Counted from the first letter of the stretch, positions 44,445 through 54,417 are shown. The stretch: DNA of 58,648 nt from Leptolyngbya sp. FACHB-8 (GCF_014695575.1 NZ_JACJOO010000035.1:1-58648), one strand, 5' to 3'. Translations and numbers: made by a program. Notes: generated from the letters alone by a model not told the origin.

Positions 44445-46463
44445 ATGAAGGATTTTGATACTCGAGAATGGCTGCTCACCAATGGGCTGGGGAGTTTTGC
44501 CAGTGGCACCATCGCTGATGCCCACACCCGCACCTATCATGGTTGGTTAATTGCGGCGATCGCCCCCCCTGGTCGCCGTACCCTGCTTCTATCTCACATT
44601 GATGCCGTATTGAGCATGGGGGGACAACCCTATGAGCTGAGTACCCATTTATGGGGCAGTGGAGCCATTGCCCCTGTGGGTTACGGCTGGTTGCAATCGT
44701 TTAGCCGTGACCCAGTGCCCACCTGGATATGGGGTGATGATACTTGGCAGCTGACCCGCCAGATTGTGATGCCCTGTAGCAATCAGGCAACGGGCTCCGA
44801 CGGAGCGCCTATTCTCCATAATGGTGTGCTGGTGCAGTACCAGTACCAGGGGCCAGCCCTGGCGGTGTTGACCCTGCGGCCTTTAATTGGCGATCGCAAC
44901 TTCCATAGCCAGCAGATTAAAACCCAACAGTTGCATTTTTCCCAGGTTGTGGAATCTCAACGGGTGATTTTTCAAGCCTGTCTGGCCGATGAGTTGGGCA
45001 CCTCCTGGCAACTCAGTTGGAACCGGGGCCAATATATGGCAGATCCGAACTGGTATTACGACTACAGCTATCCTGAGGAGAAAAAGCGAGGATTGGGCGA
45101 TCGCGAAGATCTCTACAATCCAGGCTATCTCACGGTTCCCCTCAAACCGGGCGAGGCCATTACCGTACAGGCCGTGGTGCGCTCTTCACGGCCCTTTGTT
45201 CCCGTCAGCGATACCACCTTTGCCCAGGCACTCGAAACCGAACAGACTCGCCTGAACCGCAGTTTTCCGGCCGTTGCTCCTACCGCCTCCCCCCTGTTGA
45301 AGCGCTTATTGAAGGCGGGTGACCAGTTTATTGCTTATCGCAGTTCCATTCAAGGGCCAACGATTATTGCCGGGTATCCCTGGTTTAGCGATTGGGGACG
45401 CGACACGTTGATAGCGCTTCCAGGGTTGGCCCTGGCTACCGGACGTTACGAGTTAGCACGGGGGTTGCTGCGCACCTTTGGCATGTATTGCCACAATGGG
45501 CTGATTCCCAACACCTTCCCCGATGGCGATGAACGCCCAGCCTATAACAGCATCGATGCCGCGCTTTGGTGGATCGAAACTCTGGGGCTGTATCTGGAAG
45601 CTACTCAAGATTGGGACTTTCTGGCACAGCAGTATCCCGTGGTGCAGCAGATCTACAAAAGGTTTATGGTTGGTACCGCCTTCAATATTCGGGTCGATGC
45701 ATCAGATGGTCTGGTGACCTGGGAAACGCCCGGCGTCGCGCTGACCTGGATGGATGCGGTGGTGGAGGGCCAACCTATGACCCCACGCCAGGGCAAAGCC
45801 ATTGAGATTAACGCCCTCTGGTATTCGGCCCTGTGCTGGGCTGACCGCTGGGCCGAGCAGTTACAACAGGGCTACCCGGGGGGCGAGCCACCGACTAACT
45901 TTGGCAATCATGTACGCCGTTACCGCCAGCAGGCGCTGCAAGTTAGAGCCTCGCTGCAACAGTTCTGGAACGCCGATGCCGGTTATTTCTACGACCTGAT
46001 TGCTCCTAACGACGAGCGTAATGCTCAAATCCGCCCCAATGCCATCCTGGCCCTCTCCCTGGAGCATTGTGGCTTTCCCGCCGATCAGGCCCGTCAGGCA
46101 TTGCTGATAGCCCGCGATCGCCTTCTCACTCCCTACGGCCTGCGCTCCCTCGACCCCTCTGACCCGGAATACCAGGGGCGCTACGAAGGGGGCGTATGGG
46201 AACGCGATCGCGCCTACCACCAGGGCACCGTCTGGAGCTGGCTCATCGGCCCCTTCATCCGGGCCTGGAAGCGCTATTTTCCGGAAGAACCTCTTCCCTG
46301 GTCAGCCAAGCATCTGCTCTATCACTTTGAGCAAGATGCCTGCTTGGACTCCATCTCCGAAATCTTTGACGGAGATGCACCCCATGAAGCGCGGGGAGCG
46401 ATCGCTCAAGCCTGGTCTGTGGCCGAACTAATTCGGCACTGGGACGATGTGATTGAAGCCTAA
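44445..46463 (+). CDS. Glycogen debranching enzyme (amylo-alpha-1,6-glucosidase type)
   Basis: The enzyme hydrolyses alpha-1,6 branches left during glycogen breakdown. The 672-residue sequence has the N-terminal beta-sandwich domain (about 1-250: EWLLTNGLGSFASGTIADAHTRTYHGWL) and a C-terminal (alpha/alpha)6 barrel. The barrel includes GYPWFSDWGRDTLIALPGL, LIPNTFPDGDERPAYNSIDA and YHQGTVWSWLIGPF. It is the archaeal/bacterial GDE type rather than the TreX/GlgX alpha-amylase type. It is a single gene with a strong hairpin behind it. Confidence 0.92.
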   Translation: MKDFDTREWLLTNGLGSFASGTIADAHTRTYHGWLIAAIAPPGRRTLLLSHIDAVLSMGGQPYELSTHLWGSGAIAPVGYGWLQSFSRDPVPTWIWGDDTWQLTRQIVMPCSNQATGSDGAPILHNGVLVQYQYQGPALAVLTLRPLIGDRNFHSQQIKTQQLHFSQVVESQRVIFQACLADELGTSWQLSWNRGQYMADPNWYYDYSYPEEKKRGLGDREDLYNPGYLTVPLKPGEAITVQAVVRSSRPFVPVSDTTFAQALETEQTRLNRSFPAVAPTASPLLKRLLKAGDQFIAYRSSIQGPTIIAGYPWFSDWGRDTLIALPGLALATGRYELARGLLRTFGMYCHNGLIPNTFPDGDERPAYNSIDAALWWIETLGLYLEATQDWDFLAQQYPVVQQIYKRFMVGTAFNIRVDASDGLVTWETPGVALTWMDAVVEGQPMTPRQGKAIEINALWYSALCWADRWAEQLQQGYPGGEPPTNFGNHVRRYRQQALQVRASLQQFWNADAGYFYDLIAPNDERNAQIRPNAILALSLEHCGFPADQARQALLIARDRLLTPYGLRSLDPSDPEYQGRYEGGVWERDRAYHQGTVWSWLIGPFIRAWKRYFPEEPLPWSAKHLLYHFEQDACLDSISEIFDGDAPHEARGAIAQAWSVAELIRHWDDVIEA

Positions 46464-46465
46464 TA

Positions 46466-46506
46466 AGCGCTTCGTATGGTAGGTAAAACCTGCCATACGA
46501 AGCGCT
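46466..46506. terminator. 19-bp hairpin between convergent genes
   Basis: Arms 46466-46484 and 46488-46506 pair with one G-T pair and an AAA loop. It lies 3 bases after the debranching enzyme stop and 10 bases from the rnc stop, so it probably ends both transcripts. Confidence 0.75.
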
Positions 46507-46515
46507 CACACATCA

Positions 46516-47235
46516 TTACAACAAACCGCGTCGTAATAAATTGCTCAGTGCGTGTTCAGCAGCCTGCTTTTCTGCTTCTTTTTTGCTGCGGCCCTGACCG
46601 CGACCAATGAGCTTGCCGCCAACAAAAACTTGGGCAGCAAATTCAGGATTGTGGTCAGTGCCCCCAATTTTCTCGGTGACGTATTGGGGCGGCGTGTGGC
46701 CCACATGGGCGTGGGTCCATTCCTGAAGGCGATTTTTAGAATCTAATGTGGAACGACTAGTCATGACCTGTTCGGGTACCTGGTCGAAAAGGGCTTCGAT
46801 TACGGGGCGGACTCTTTCGATATTGCGATCACAGTCTAAGTAGAAGGCTCCTACTACCGCTTCAAAGGTACTGCTGAGCAAATTGCGGTTTTGGGTGCCT
46901 CCATCCTGGGCAATACCACGCCCTAGCCGCATTTTTTGATCCAACCCAATTTCCAGGGCGAACTCTGCGAGTTGAGTCTCATCTACCAGGGCTGCCCGCC
47001 GCCGCGTCATCTCGTCCTCTTTGATTTTAGGGAAGCGATGATAGAGATAGTCTCCACAAAGAAACGTTAACAATGCATCTCCCAGGTACTCTAACCGTTC
47101 ATTGTCAATCGCTCCGTGAGGATGTTCACGCACATAAGAACGATGGGTCAACGCCTGTTCCAGAAGATGTGGATGAGCGAACTGAAGCAAAGGATGAGTT
47201 AGGGTAACAGGTTCAGACTTTAGATACATAGTCAA
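46516..47235 (-). CDS. rnc: Ribonuclease III
   Basis: RNase III cuts double-stranded RNA in rRNA processing and mRNA turnover. The 239-residue protein has the signature NERLEYLGDALLTFL (about 43-57), the second catalytic patch STFEAVVGAFYLD, and a C-terminal double-stranded-RNA-binding domain (about 165-235: NRLQEWTHAHVG ... GRSKKEAEKQAAEHAL). It converges with the debranching enzyme gene. Given the many hairpins in this window, RNase III substrates are plentiful nearby, though that link is only circumstantial. Confidence 0.95.
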   Translation of the reverse strand: MTMYLKSEPVTLTHPLLQFAHPHLLEQALTHRSYVREHPHGAIDNERLEYLGDALLTFLCGDYLYHRFPKIKEDEMTRRRAALVDETQLAEFALEIGLDQKMRLGRGIAQDGGTQNRNLLSSTFEAVVGAFYLDCDRNIERVRPVIEALFDQVPEQVMTSRSTLDSKNRLQEWTHAHVGHTPPQYVTEKIGGTDHNPEFAAQVFVGGKLIGRGQGRSKKEAEKQAAEHALSNLLRRGLL

Positions 47236-47770
47236 CCACGCGAGTTGAAAGGATTGTTTTTTGCCCAGACAATGCCAGGAAAAGCTGTCTGTAGAGCCTG
47301 TTTAACAGTCACTCGACAGAGAATCATTCTGGCAGGGCTGCCAGTGATCATCGTTTCAGCAACGTCAGCTTTTCAGGTAAAAGACCTCCCCCACATCAAG
47401 CCAACGGTGAGAAGACCAAGGAGGCTATCTGTTTTAGGGTGGGCCAGGGTAACTTGACCGAGCCTTTATAGGCGAACCTGAAACCATAGGGGGCTATAGT
47501 TTCCCAAGCCCAAGCAAGAAGGCATATAGCCATCTGACTTGCATGTCCTAGAGGCATTAGGAGCCATTAAGGGGCTATAGGGCAGTAACACTACCGAAGA
47601 TGGCGCACTCCCGAGGTGATGAATAATGCACGAGGCACTCATCATTAACCTTTCAAGCATCTTCAGATAGCCCTCTATTGAGGCAGGTTCTACGATCTAC
47701 TTATAAATAAATCCCATGGGGGATTATAAGGGCTCTACCCTAAGATAGATAACCGAAGAAATGGAATATC
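47236..47770. other. Intergenic region without a recognisable gene
   Basis: This 535-bp gap separates rnc from the efflux cluster. It contains several GGGCTATAG/CTATAGCCC-like fragments and short imperfect repeats. I recognise no RNA, no long palindrome and no convincing ORF. Confidence 0.4.
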
Positions 47771-48487
47771 TTACGACGAAACCATAAGCTTCCCCAGGTC
47801 TTCCGGAGCCATGTTGTCATGAATGACCTGCCCATCTCGGAACCAGACGATACGGTTGGTGAGGCGTGCAACTTCAGGTTCGTGGGTGACCATGACTACA
47901 GTAATACCAGAAGTGTTCAAATCCGCAAAAATATTCATCACTTCCTGGGTGGTGCGAGAGTCTAAGGCCCCAGTTGGCTCGTCAGCCAGCAGGAGAACGG
48001 GACGGTTGACTATGGCGCGGGCGATCGCCACACGCTGCTGCTGCCCCCCTGAGAGCTGATTGGGACGGTTATTGAGGCGATTCCCTAAACCCACCCGCGT
48101 TAAGGCTTCTGCAGCCCGTTCTTGCCGTTCTCGTTGAGGTACGCTGGCATATACCATCGGCAACATTACATTTTCCATCGCCGTCAACTGGGGCAGCAGA
48201 TGAAATTGCTGAAACACGAACCCAATTTTGCGATTGCGAATATGAGCCAGCTCCCCATCGGGAAGTTGGGCTACATCCACCCCATCCAGGTCATAGCGCC
48301 CTTCTGTGGGCCGATCTAGACAGCCAATGATATTCATGGCCGTTGATTTCCCTGACCCCGATGGTCCCATGATGGAGCAGTACTCCCCCGAGTCTATCGT
48401 CAAGTTAACATCCGAGAGAGCCCGTACCTCTGTATTACCTGAACCATAGGTTTTAGAGATGTGTTCAAAACGAATGATAGTTTTCAT
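47771..48487 (-). CDS. ABC transporter ATP-binding protein, MacB/LolD type
   Basis: This 238-residue ATPase powers the neighbouring permease. It has Walker A GPSGSGKST, the Q-loop in VFQQFHLLPQLTAMENV, signature LSGGQQQRVAIARAI, Walker B VLLLADEPTGALDS and the H-loop VMVTHEP. I start it at the ATG at 48487, since the 35 residues upstream are unlike the family and come from low-complexity intergenic DNA. It is third of the adaptor-permease-ATPase set (50028-51371, 48661-49881, 47771-48487). A 173-bp gap separates it from the permease gene. Confidence 0.93.
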   Translation of the reverse strand: MKTIIRFEHISKTYGSGNTEVRALSDVNLTIDSGEYCSIMGPSGSGKSTAMNIIGCLDRPTEGRYDLDGVDVAQLPDGELAHIRNRKIGFVFQQFHLLPQLTAMENVMLPMVYASVPQRERQERAAEALTRVGLGNRLNNRPNQLSGGQQQRVAIARAIVNRPVLLLADEPTGALDSRTTQEVMNIFADLNTSGITVVMVTHEPEVARLTNRIVWFRDGQVIHDNMAPEDLGKLMVSS

Positions 48488-48660
48488 AGAAAGATAAGAG
48501 GGAAAGGGCAAGGGGGCGAGGGAACAAGGAGACCGTAGGGTACTTCTGGGAAATGGTGACGACAATGCACAGATCGCTTCCGAATACTTCACCCCACTAG
48601 GAGTTTATTCATGTTCGCAAAAGTGACCGGGCAACCCTCGCACCCCACCCCCCCACAGCG

Positions 48661-49881
48661 TTAAGCACTGCGCAACGCAACAATGGGATCCAACTTAGCG
48701 GCCTGACGGGCAGGGACAACCCCGAAGAATAAACCGATTCCACCGGATACTCCCACAGCCAGCAGAATGGCACTCGTTGAAATACCGGCTTCCAGGGGCG
48801 TCACCGCGCTCACCAGGGCTACACCACCAATGCCGATCGCCGTTCCCGCTAGCCCTCCCAAAGCCGCCAGAATCGTCGCCTCGATCATGAATTGCAACAG
48901 AATGTCTTGCTCTGATGCGCCGATCGCCTTCCGCAAACCAATTTCCTGAGTCCGTTCGCGTACTGACACCAGCATGATGTTCATAATGCCAATACCACCG
49001 ACCAGGAGGGAGATGCCTGCGATCGCCGCCAGCATCACCGTTAATGCCCCCGTTACGTTGCCAATTAGCTGTAGAGCATCTTTCTGGTTGCGTACCGTAA
49101 AGTCATCCTCGTCCGCGATTTTGTGGCGTAGCCGCAGCAAATTCACAATCTGGAACTGAGCCGCCGTCATAGACTGCTCATCCCGAGCATTGACGGAAAT
49201 GAAGGTAACTTCCGTCCCATAGGGAGAGTTATTTCCAGTGATTTGATTGGAGAGGGTTGTCAGGGGTGCGTAGGCAACATCATCCTGGTTGTTGCCCAGG
49301 AAGGCTCCCTTTGCCACCATTACGCCGATCACTTCAAAGCTAATGTTTTTGATGCGAAGGGTCTTGCCAATGGGATTCTGATTGGGAAATAGGTTCTCCG
49401 CCAGTTCTGGCCCCAGGGCCACAACACGGGTACCCCGCTCTACATCCTCCTTGGAAATAAATCGCCCATTGGCGACTTCAAAGCTTCGAACCACCATGAA
49501 ATCAGGGGTAACCCCAATGATGGTGGAACTATTGCTGCGGTTTCCTGCAACGATGGCTTGCTGCGTTTGCAGTTGTGGGGCAACCGCTGACACTGTGGGC
49601 ACCTGAGTATCAATCGCCTCTGCATCTTCCAGGGTCAGGGTTTTGGGCCGCTCCAGTGTTCGCTCCTGGGAGTCTTGACTACCAGGAATGATGAACAGCA
49701 CATTCGGCCCTAGAGATTCAAACTGCCCTGAGGCATACTGCCGCGCCCCTTCACCAACCCCGACCATGGTAATGACCGATGCATTGCCAATAATGATGCC
49801 TAACATGGTCAGGGCACTCCGAAGCCGGTTAGCCGTCAGGGTTTTAACAGCCATCTTCGTGCTTTCTAGAAAATCAACCAT
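48661..49881 (-). CDS. ABC transporter permease, MacB/FtsX type
   Basis: The 406-residue inner-membrane protein has one N-terminal helix (RSALTMLGIIIGNASVITMVG), a large periplasmic domain (about 45-280), and three C-terminal helices (ALTVMLAAIAGISLLVGGIGIMNIML onward). The NIMLVSVRERTQEIGLRKAIGA segment is the FtsX/MacB coupling signature. With the adaptor and ATPase it forms a MacAB-like system exporting a compound or peptide across the envelope. It follows the adaptor gene after 146 bases that contain a hairpin. Confidence 0.93.
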   Translation of the reverse strand: MVDFLESTKMAVKTLTANRLRSALTMLGIIIGNASVITMVGVGEGARQYASGQFESLGPNVLFIIPGSQDSQERTLERPKTLTLEDAEAIDTQVPTVSAVAPQLQTQQAIVAGNRSNSSTIIGVTPDFMVVRSFEVANGRFISKEDVERGTRVVALGPELAENLFPNQNPIGKTLRIKNISFEVIGVMVAKGAFLGNNQDDVAYAPLTTLSNQITGNNSPYGTEVTFISVNARDEQSMTAAQFQIVNLLRLRHKIADEDDFTVRNQKDALQLIGNVTGALTVMLAAIAGISLLVGGIGIMNIMLVSVRERTQEIGLRKAIGASEQDILLQFMIEATILAALGGLAGTAIGIGGVALVSAVTPLEAGISTSAILLAVGVSGGIGLFFGVVPARQAAKLDPIVALRSA

Positions 49882-49987
49882 CAGGCGTTTCCTTGCCTTT
49901 CTCTCTGGCGTTCTTACAGGATTAAATTTTCTGTACGCTACACGTTCAAAAAATTAAAATTGCATTTCTCTCCGGCATTCCTACCAA

Positions 49988-50024
49988 GTTCATTGCTGAT
50001 GTGTAATGCGCATCAGCAATGAAC
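49988..50024. repeat. 16-bp hairpin between adaptor and permease genes
   Basis: Arms 49988-50003 and 50009-50024 pair with one G-T pair. It starts directly past the adaptor stop codon, inside the presumed operon. It may lower or stabilise downstream expression or mark a palindromic insertion. Confidence 0.65.
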
Positions 50025-50027
50025 GTT

Positions 50028-51371
50028 TTACTGATCATTCGGGTTCATCCACTTTTTGGCTTCCTCGGGAGGCAGGTCAATGAAGACGCGCTCGCCAGGA
50101 TTCAGCCCCTGCAAAACTTGGGTCTGATCACCGATCGCACTACCCAGGGTGACTGGACGAAATTCGGGGGTACTGCGCTCATCGGGTACGAGGACACCGG
50201 ATTGGCCGTCTTTCGTCACGATCGCCACGGTCGGTACAACGATGGAGCTATCGAGGCGATCGCCCAAAAAAGTCAGATCCACGTTCATTCCCGATAACAG
50301 ATCTGCTTCCCCAGTGAGCACTTCGACTCGCACCTGGAAGGAGGTGACATTTTGTTCCACCACTGCTTCCGGAGCAACGAGCCGCACCCGTCCCTTAAAT
50401 ACCTTGTTAGGCAGCGCATCGGCACGGATCTCGACCTGCTGCCCAACGGTAATCTGGCCAATATCCACTTCCGGCACTTCCGCCAGTACCTCTAGCCCGT
50501 TTGCCAGCGCCACGATCGCCGTGGATGTCGCCGAGGAGGCATCCGATGCAGATGTGGTTGGCGTCACGAAAGCCCCTTCTGTAGCGTACTTCTGGGTGAC
50601 AATGCCAGTGAAGGGGGCACGAATGATGGTGTCTTCCAGCTGTACCTGGGCCGATTGCAAATTGCCGATCGCCTCTTTCAACTGAGCTTCGGCCTCTGCA
50701 ATATCTTCGGTACGGCTCCCACTACGGGAGAGGGCGTACCGCTCTTCAATGGCCTGTCGGTTGGCCTGGGCAGAGGCCAGATTAGCGCGGGCGCTGCGGG
50801 CTTCCTGCTCAATCGCATCCAGGTCATCCTGGGAGATGGCCCCTTCTGCTTGTAGCGTGCGATTGCGGTTTAATCGGGTTTCTGCCAGGGAAAGGCGGGT
50901 TTGGGCGTCAGCTACCTGGGCTTCTGCCTGGCTCACTTCAGCACGGCGCTGGGCGGTTTCTTGAGGGCGATCGCCCGCCTGTACCCGCGCCAACTGAGCC
51001 CGAGCTTGCTCAACTCGTGCCTCAGCTTGCGTCAGCCGAGCCTGTAAATCAGAGCTTTCCATACGGGCAATGATCTGACCTTTTTGGATACGCTCACCCT
51101 GCTCCACCAACAATTCTTCTAAAACACCTGCATTTTTAGGGCTCAGGTTGACCGTTTGAACGGGCTGCACTCGGCCATTTGCTGTAATCTGCACGGTTAA
51201 GGCTTGGGCCTCGACCGGAACGGTCAGAGCAGAAATATCTACGGGTTCAGACTTCTGCCGAACGGTAATGACCCCAGCAGTACCCAACCCAACAACCCCA
51301 GCGGCAATCAGAGCTAGAAGCCAAGCGGGAGGTTGCTGCCCTTTTTTAATCATTGGAAACTGTGCTGCCAT
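50028..51371 (-). CDS. Periplasmic adaptor (membrane fusion) subunit, MacA/HlyD family
   Basis: This 447-residue protein has an N-terminal membrane anchor (WLLALIAAGVVGLGTAGVITV). The lipoyl half-motif (ALTVQITANGRVQPVQTVNLS) precedes a long Ala/Gln/Arg-rich coiled coil (about 105-245). The second lipoyl half (IIRAPFTGIVTQKYATEGAFV) and beta-barrel domains follow. It should bridge the MacB-like permease to a TolC-type outer-membrane channel that is not in this window. It lies between the regulator gene and the permease gene, all on the minus strand. Confidence 0.93.
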   Translation of the reverse strand: MAAQFPMIKKGQQPPAWLLALIAAGVVGLGTAGVITVRQKSEPVDISALTVPVEAQALTVQITANGRVQPVQTVNLSPKNAGVLEELLVEQGERIQKGQIIARMESSDLQARLTQAEARVEQARAQLARVQAGDRPQETAQRRAEVSQAEAQVADAQTRLSLAETRLNRNRTLQAEGAISQDDLDAIEQEARSARANLASAQANRQAIEERYALSRSGSRTEDIAEAEAQLKEAIGNLQSAQVQLEDTIIRAPFTGIVTQKYATEGAFVTPTTSASDASSATSTAIVALANGLEVLAEVPEVDIGQITVGQQVEIRADALPNKVFKGRVRLVAPEAVVEQNVTSFQVRVEVLTGEADLLSGMNVDLTFLGDRLDSSIVVPTVAIVTKDGQSGVLVPDERSTPEFRPVTLGSAIGDQTQVLQGLNPGERVFIDLPPEEAKKWMNPNDQ

Positions 51372-51455
51372 ACCTGCCTATTCCTTGCATCAGTAATCAT
51401 GTCCCCCCGAATTACAGGCCGGGGAAGCCTTATCGAACCGAGCTTGGATGCGCCG

Positions 51456-52025
51456 TCAAATTGGGGGTCGAGAATGCTCTCGCTCCCGTTGCTCCTCTTC
51501 CCATCGTTCGTGGAGCCGAGGCAACTCCCGCTCCCAAAACGCATGGATATCTCGCATTTCCCGTAAACGTCGCTGGGCTTCAGGGCCGCCTTCCACCAGG
51601 CTCAAGCCCCGATCAGCCAACTCTCGAAAGGCGGCAATCTGGGTTAGCCGTTGCTGGGTCATCTGCGACCAAGCATTGGGCTTGATCTGGAAATAGTCAC
51701 GACGATCGCCGGGCAACGCAACCCGCTCAATCAGCCCAATCTGAATCAGCATCCGGGTGATGGTACTGATCGATCCTTTGCTGGCTTGCAAAACCTCCAC
51801 CAACTCCCCACTCGACTGCAGGGGTGGATTGGCAATCAACAACCAAGCCAGAATGCGACCCGCCATTCGAGGCATCCCGAGCTGTTCAAACATCAGCCCC
51901 ATTTCTTCAATGAAGTGGGATTGCTCTGAAGGTTGCGATCGCGTCAACGGACTCTCACCCAAACCGTTACTTTTCTTTACGTAGGGTAACACAGATTCAG
52001 TAGGTTCAGTCTGTTCAGTAAACAT
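51456..52025 (-). CDS. GbsR/MarR family transcriptional regulator
   Basis: This 189-residue regulator has a winged helix-turn-helix (about 60-115: AWLLIANPPLQSSGELVEVLQASKGSISTITRMLIQIGLIERV, then GDRRDYFQI as the wing). A helical dimerisation tail follows. The N-terminal 30 residues are Glu/Thr/Pro-rich. It lies 84 bases upstream of the adaptor gene on the same strand and probably controls the efflux operon as a local repressor. The ligand is unknown. Confidence 0.88.
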   Translation of the reverse strand: MFTEQTEPTESVLPYVKKSNGLGESPLTRSQPSEQSHFIEEMGLMFEQLGMPRMAGRILAWLLIANPPLQSSGELVEVLQASKGSISTITRMLIQIGLIERVALPGDRRDYFQIKPNAWSQMTQQRLTQIAAFRELADRGLSLVEGGPEAQRRLREMRDIHAFWERELPRLHERWEEEQREREHSRPPI

Positions 52026-52168
52026 TGAACTTAAGACGTAGAATCTCTCCGCAAACCTGAATATATCTAATCTAGCTCGGGGGTTTGGGGATGTCGTCCC
52101 TCTACCGATTCACCCAGATGGGGGATTTGCGATTCGCAGGCTCATAATTTGGGGCTGCATGGCACCCT

Positions 52169-53488
52169 TCATGGGGTATCCGTCTTATTTGACTTCGCCC
52201 ATCCGTGAGCCGAGCGGGGTACACCAACAACCGCTTTTTGGGCTAGCAATGGGTAACGTCCGCTGAGCCCCGTCATCAGTAGTAAAGCGAGGCGGCGTAA
52301 GAGGGGCACGCGTTGCATCAGGCGTAATCCAAGCCGACGCAGGACGACGAGAGGAGGCCAGGGAGACGAGAAACTGCGGTCGAGGAAGTCAGTGAATGCC
52401 AGAATGAGAAGATTTTCTCGCTGACGCCAGCGTTCGTAGCGGCGTAGTACCTGGGGGGCACCCAGGTTCTCACCCTGCTGGTGAGCCTGTTGAAGGACTT
52501 CTGCGAGGGCCACAGCATCGCGGATACCTAAATTTAAGCCCTGCCCCCCAACCGGGTGGCACGCATGAGCCGCATCACCGACCAGAGCTAGGCGGCGCTG
52601 GCTGTAGCGATCGCACTGCATCCACTTCACCGGAAAGAGGGCGCGATTGCCGAGCAGTTCCAACCGACCTAACTGCCCACCATAGCGACGATTGAGCTCG
52701 GCTAAGAATTCTACTTCATCTACCTCTAACCAGTGCTGAGCTTCGGCATGAGGGGCTGTCAGCACAATCTGGCAGCGGTTCCCTGGCAGTGGTAGGGTGG
52801 CGAAGGGACCGCTGGCCCAAAAGTGCTCACGGGCAATATTTTGATGGGATTTTTCAGGACGAATTACGGCCGTGACGCAGGATTGCCAGTACTGCCAGCC
52901 TCGGGTGCCGATACCTGCCGCCTGACGAATGGGCGATCGCGATCCATCAGCCGCTACCAGCACGCCCACTCGCACTGTGCGAATTTGGTTTTCGACGGAG
53001 AGGGTCAGATGCACAGCATCTTCCCGGTAGTCCGACTCCATCAAACTGGCAGGGTAGTACCAATCGAGGTTAGACGCATCTTTCAGGCAATTAAGCAGAG
53101 CGCGCACCAACACATGATGTTCGCCCACATAGCCCAACTCTGCCGTGCCCAGATCTGCCGGTTGCAAATTGACGATCGCCGGACAGGTTTCATCGGCTAG
53201 ACGAATTTGATCAAAAGTCGTAATCTGCGGCAGGATCTCGTCCCAAATTCCTAAGCCCGTGAAAATACGCCCAGTCATCAGCGTTAGGGCATAGGCACGA
53301 TTAAATGTCAGACCGGCTTCGAGTGGGCGTGCTTCAATCAAGGCAACCCGTAAGCCAGAATCCTTTAGGGCTGCAGCCAAGGTCAGACCTACGGGGCCTC
53401 CTCCGGCGATCGCCACGTCATAATCCAGAGGAGCCGGAACCGAGAATTCCGATTGAGCAGAGGAAACTGTTTGCGAATCGAGCACCAT
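52169..53488 (-). CDS. FAD-dependent monooxygenase, UbiH/VisC type
   Basis: The protein (439 residues from the ATG at 53488; 450 from 53521) has the FAD dinucleotide motif DVAIAGGGPVGLTLAAAL near its start. It also has the GDAAHACHPVGGQGLNLGIRDAVAL flavin/NADPH signature in the C-terminal half and a VLVAADGSRSPIR DG motif. The family hydroxylates aromatic rings of quinone precursors. Cyanobacteria make plastoquinone, not ubiquinone, so the substrate here is uncertain. It stands between yebC and the regulator gene, and a 12-bp hairpin separates it from yebC. Confidence 0.88.
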   Translation of the reverse strand: MVLDSQTVSSAQSEFSVPAPLDYDVAIAGGGPVGLTLAAALKDSGLRVALIEARPLEAGLTFNRAYALTLMTGRIFTGLGIWDEILPQITTFDQIRLADETCPAIVNLQPADLGTAELGYVGEHHVLVRALLNCLKDASNLDWYYPASLMESDYREDAVHLTLSVENQIRTVRVGVLVAADGSRSPIRQAAGIGTRGWQYWQSCVTAVIRPEKSHQNIAREHFWASGPFATLPLPGNRCQIVLTAPHAEAQHWLEVDEVEFLAELNRRYGGQLGRLELLGNRALFPVKWMQCDRYSQRRLALVGDAAHACHPVGGQGLNLGIRDAVALAEVLQQAHQQGENLGAPQVLRRYERWRQRENLLILAFTDFLDRSFSSPWPPLVVLRRLGLRLMQRVPLLRRLALLLMTGLSGRYPLLAQKAVVGVPRSAHGWAKSNKTDTP

Positions 53489-53606
53489 CAGCAGTAATAG
53501 GTGACGGACAGAACACTTCAAAGCCAGTTACAGCCTGAAGCAAGGGGAATATTAATTATTGTGGCGCGATCGGCTGATGGAAACAAGGTTGCGGTGAAAA
53601 CTTGAA

Positions 53607-53635
53607 CACCCAGTGTTCTTAAAACACCGGGTGTC
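53607..53635 (-). terminator. Hairpin behind yebC
   Basis: ACACCCAGTGTT (53607-53618) pairs with 53624-53635, with one A-C position (a G-U pair on the minus strand). It begins 14 bases past the yebC stop, with a weak T-rich run beyond. Its sequence is close to that of the hairpin behind fabF. Confidence 0.6.
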
Positions 53636-53649
53636 GGCGAGAAGAGCGG

Positions 53650-54417
53650 TTATACCAAACTCAATGTCATCAACTCATCGGACATTTCAAAGTTGGCCGT
53701 GACCGATTGCACGTCCTCCAAATCTTCTAGCGCATCCATCAATTTGAGAAGGGCGATCGCGTGGTCAGAGTCCGTCACTTCGACGGTGTTCTGAGGGATC
53801 CAGCGCACCTCGGTCTGTTCGATGGTGTAGCCCTGCTCTTTGAGGGTCGTTTGCAGGGTTTCCAAATTTGGAACGTCAGTGAACACGTCTGCGGCGGGTT
53901 CCTCGTCATCAGTTTCGGTCATGGCATAGGTGTCGGCACCGCCTTCAAGGGAGGCTTCCAGTAACACGTCCTCATCAAGATTGCCGGAGACCGTGACAAC
54001 GCCCTTTTGCTCGAACATCCAGCCGACACAGCCTGTCTCTCCCAGGTTGCCGCCCCGCTTGCTGAAAGCAGCACGCAGGTCCGCAGCCGTGCGGTTGCGG
54101 TTGTCTGTCAGGGCTTCGATCAAAATCGCTACCCCGCCCGGGCCATAGCCTTCATAGCGGATAGATTCCAGGGCGTTGTCAGAACCCAGTTTGCCTGCAC
54201 CTTTGGCGATCGCTCGGTCAATATTGTCGTTGGGAATCCCAGCAGCCTTCGCCTTATCGATGGCGGTTCGCAATTGGAAATTCCCCGCTGGATCGGGCAC
54301 CCCAGTGCGGGCTGCGACGATAATCTGTCGGGAAATTTTGGCAAAAACTTTGCCCTTGACGGCATCCACCCGCGCTTTCTGGCGCTTGATGTTAGCCCAT
54401 TTACTATGTCCTGCCAT
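53650..54417 (-). CDS. yebC: YebC/PmpR family protein
   Basis: The 255-residue protein begins MAGHSKWANIKRQKARVDA and has the family segments DKAKAAGIPNDNIDRAIAKGAG and YEGYGPGGVAILIEALTDN. The acidic insert (TETDDEEPAADVFTDV) is also normal. Members have been described as DNA-binding regulators and, more recently, as factors that help translation through difficult peptides. Full length and intact, with upstream DNA occupied by a large palindromic element. Confidence 0.95.
   Translation of the reverse strand: MAGHSKWANIKRQKARVDAVKGKVFAKISRQIIVAARTGVPDPAGNFQLRTAIDKAKAAGIPNDNIDRAIAKGAGKLGSDNALESIRYEGYGPGGVAILIEALTDNRNRTAADLRAAFSKRGGNLGETGCVGWMFEQKGVVTVSGNLDEDVLLEASLEGGADTYAMTETDDEEPAADVFTDVPNLETLQTTLKEQGYTIEQTEVRWIPQNTVEVTDSDHAIALLKLMDALEDLEDVQSVTANFEMSDELMTLSLV

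Noticed and set aside
48488-48592. N-terminal extension of the ABC ATPase (start at 48592)
   Set aside because: The 35 extra residues come from low-complexity DNA and are unlike the family. The ATG at 48487 gives a normal start.
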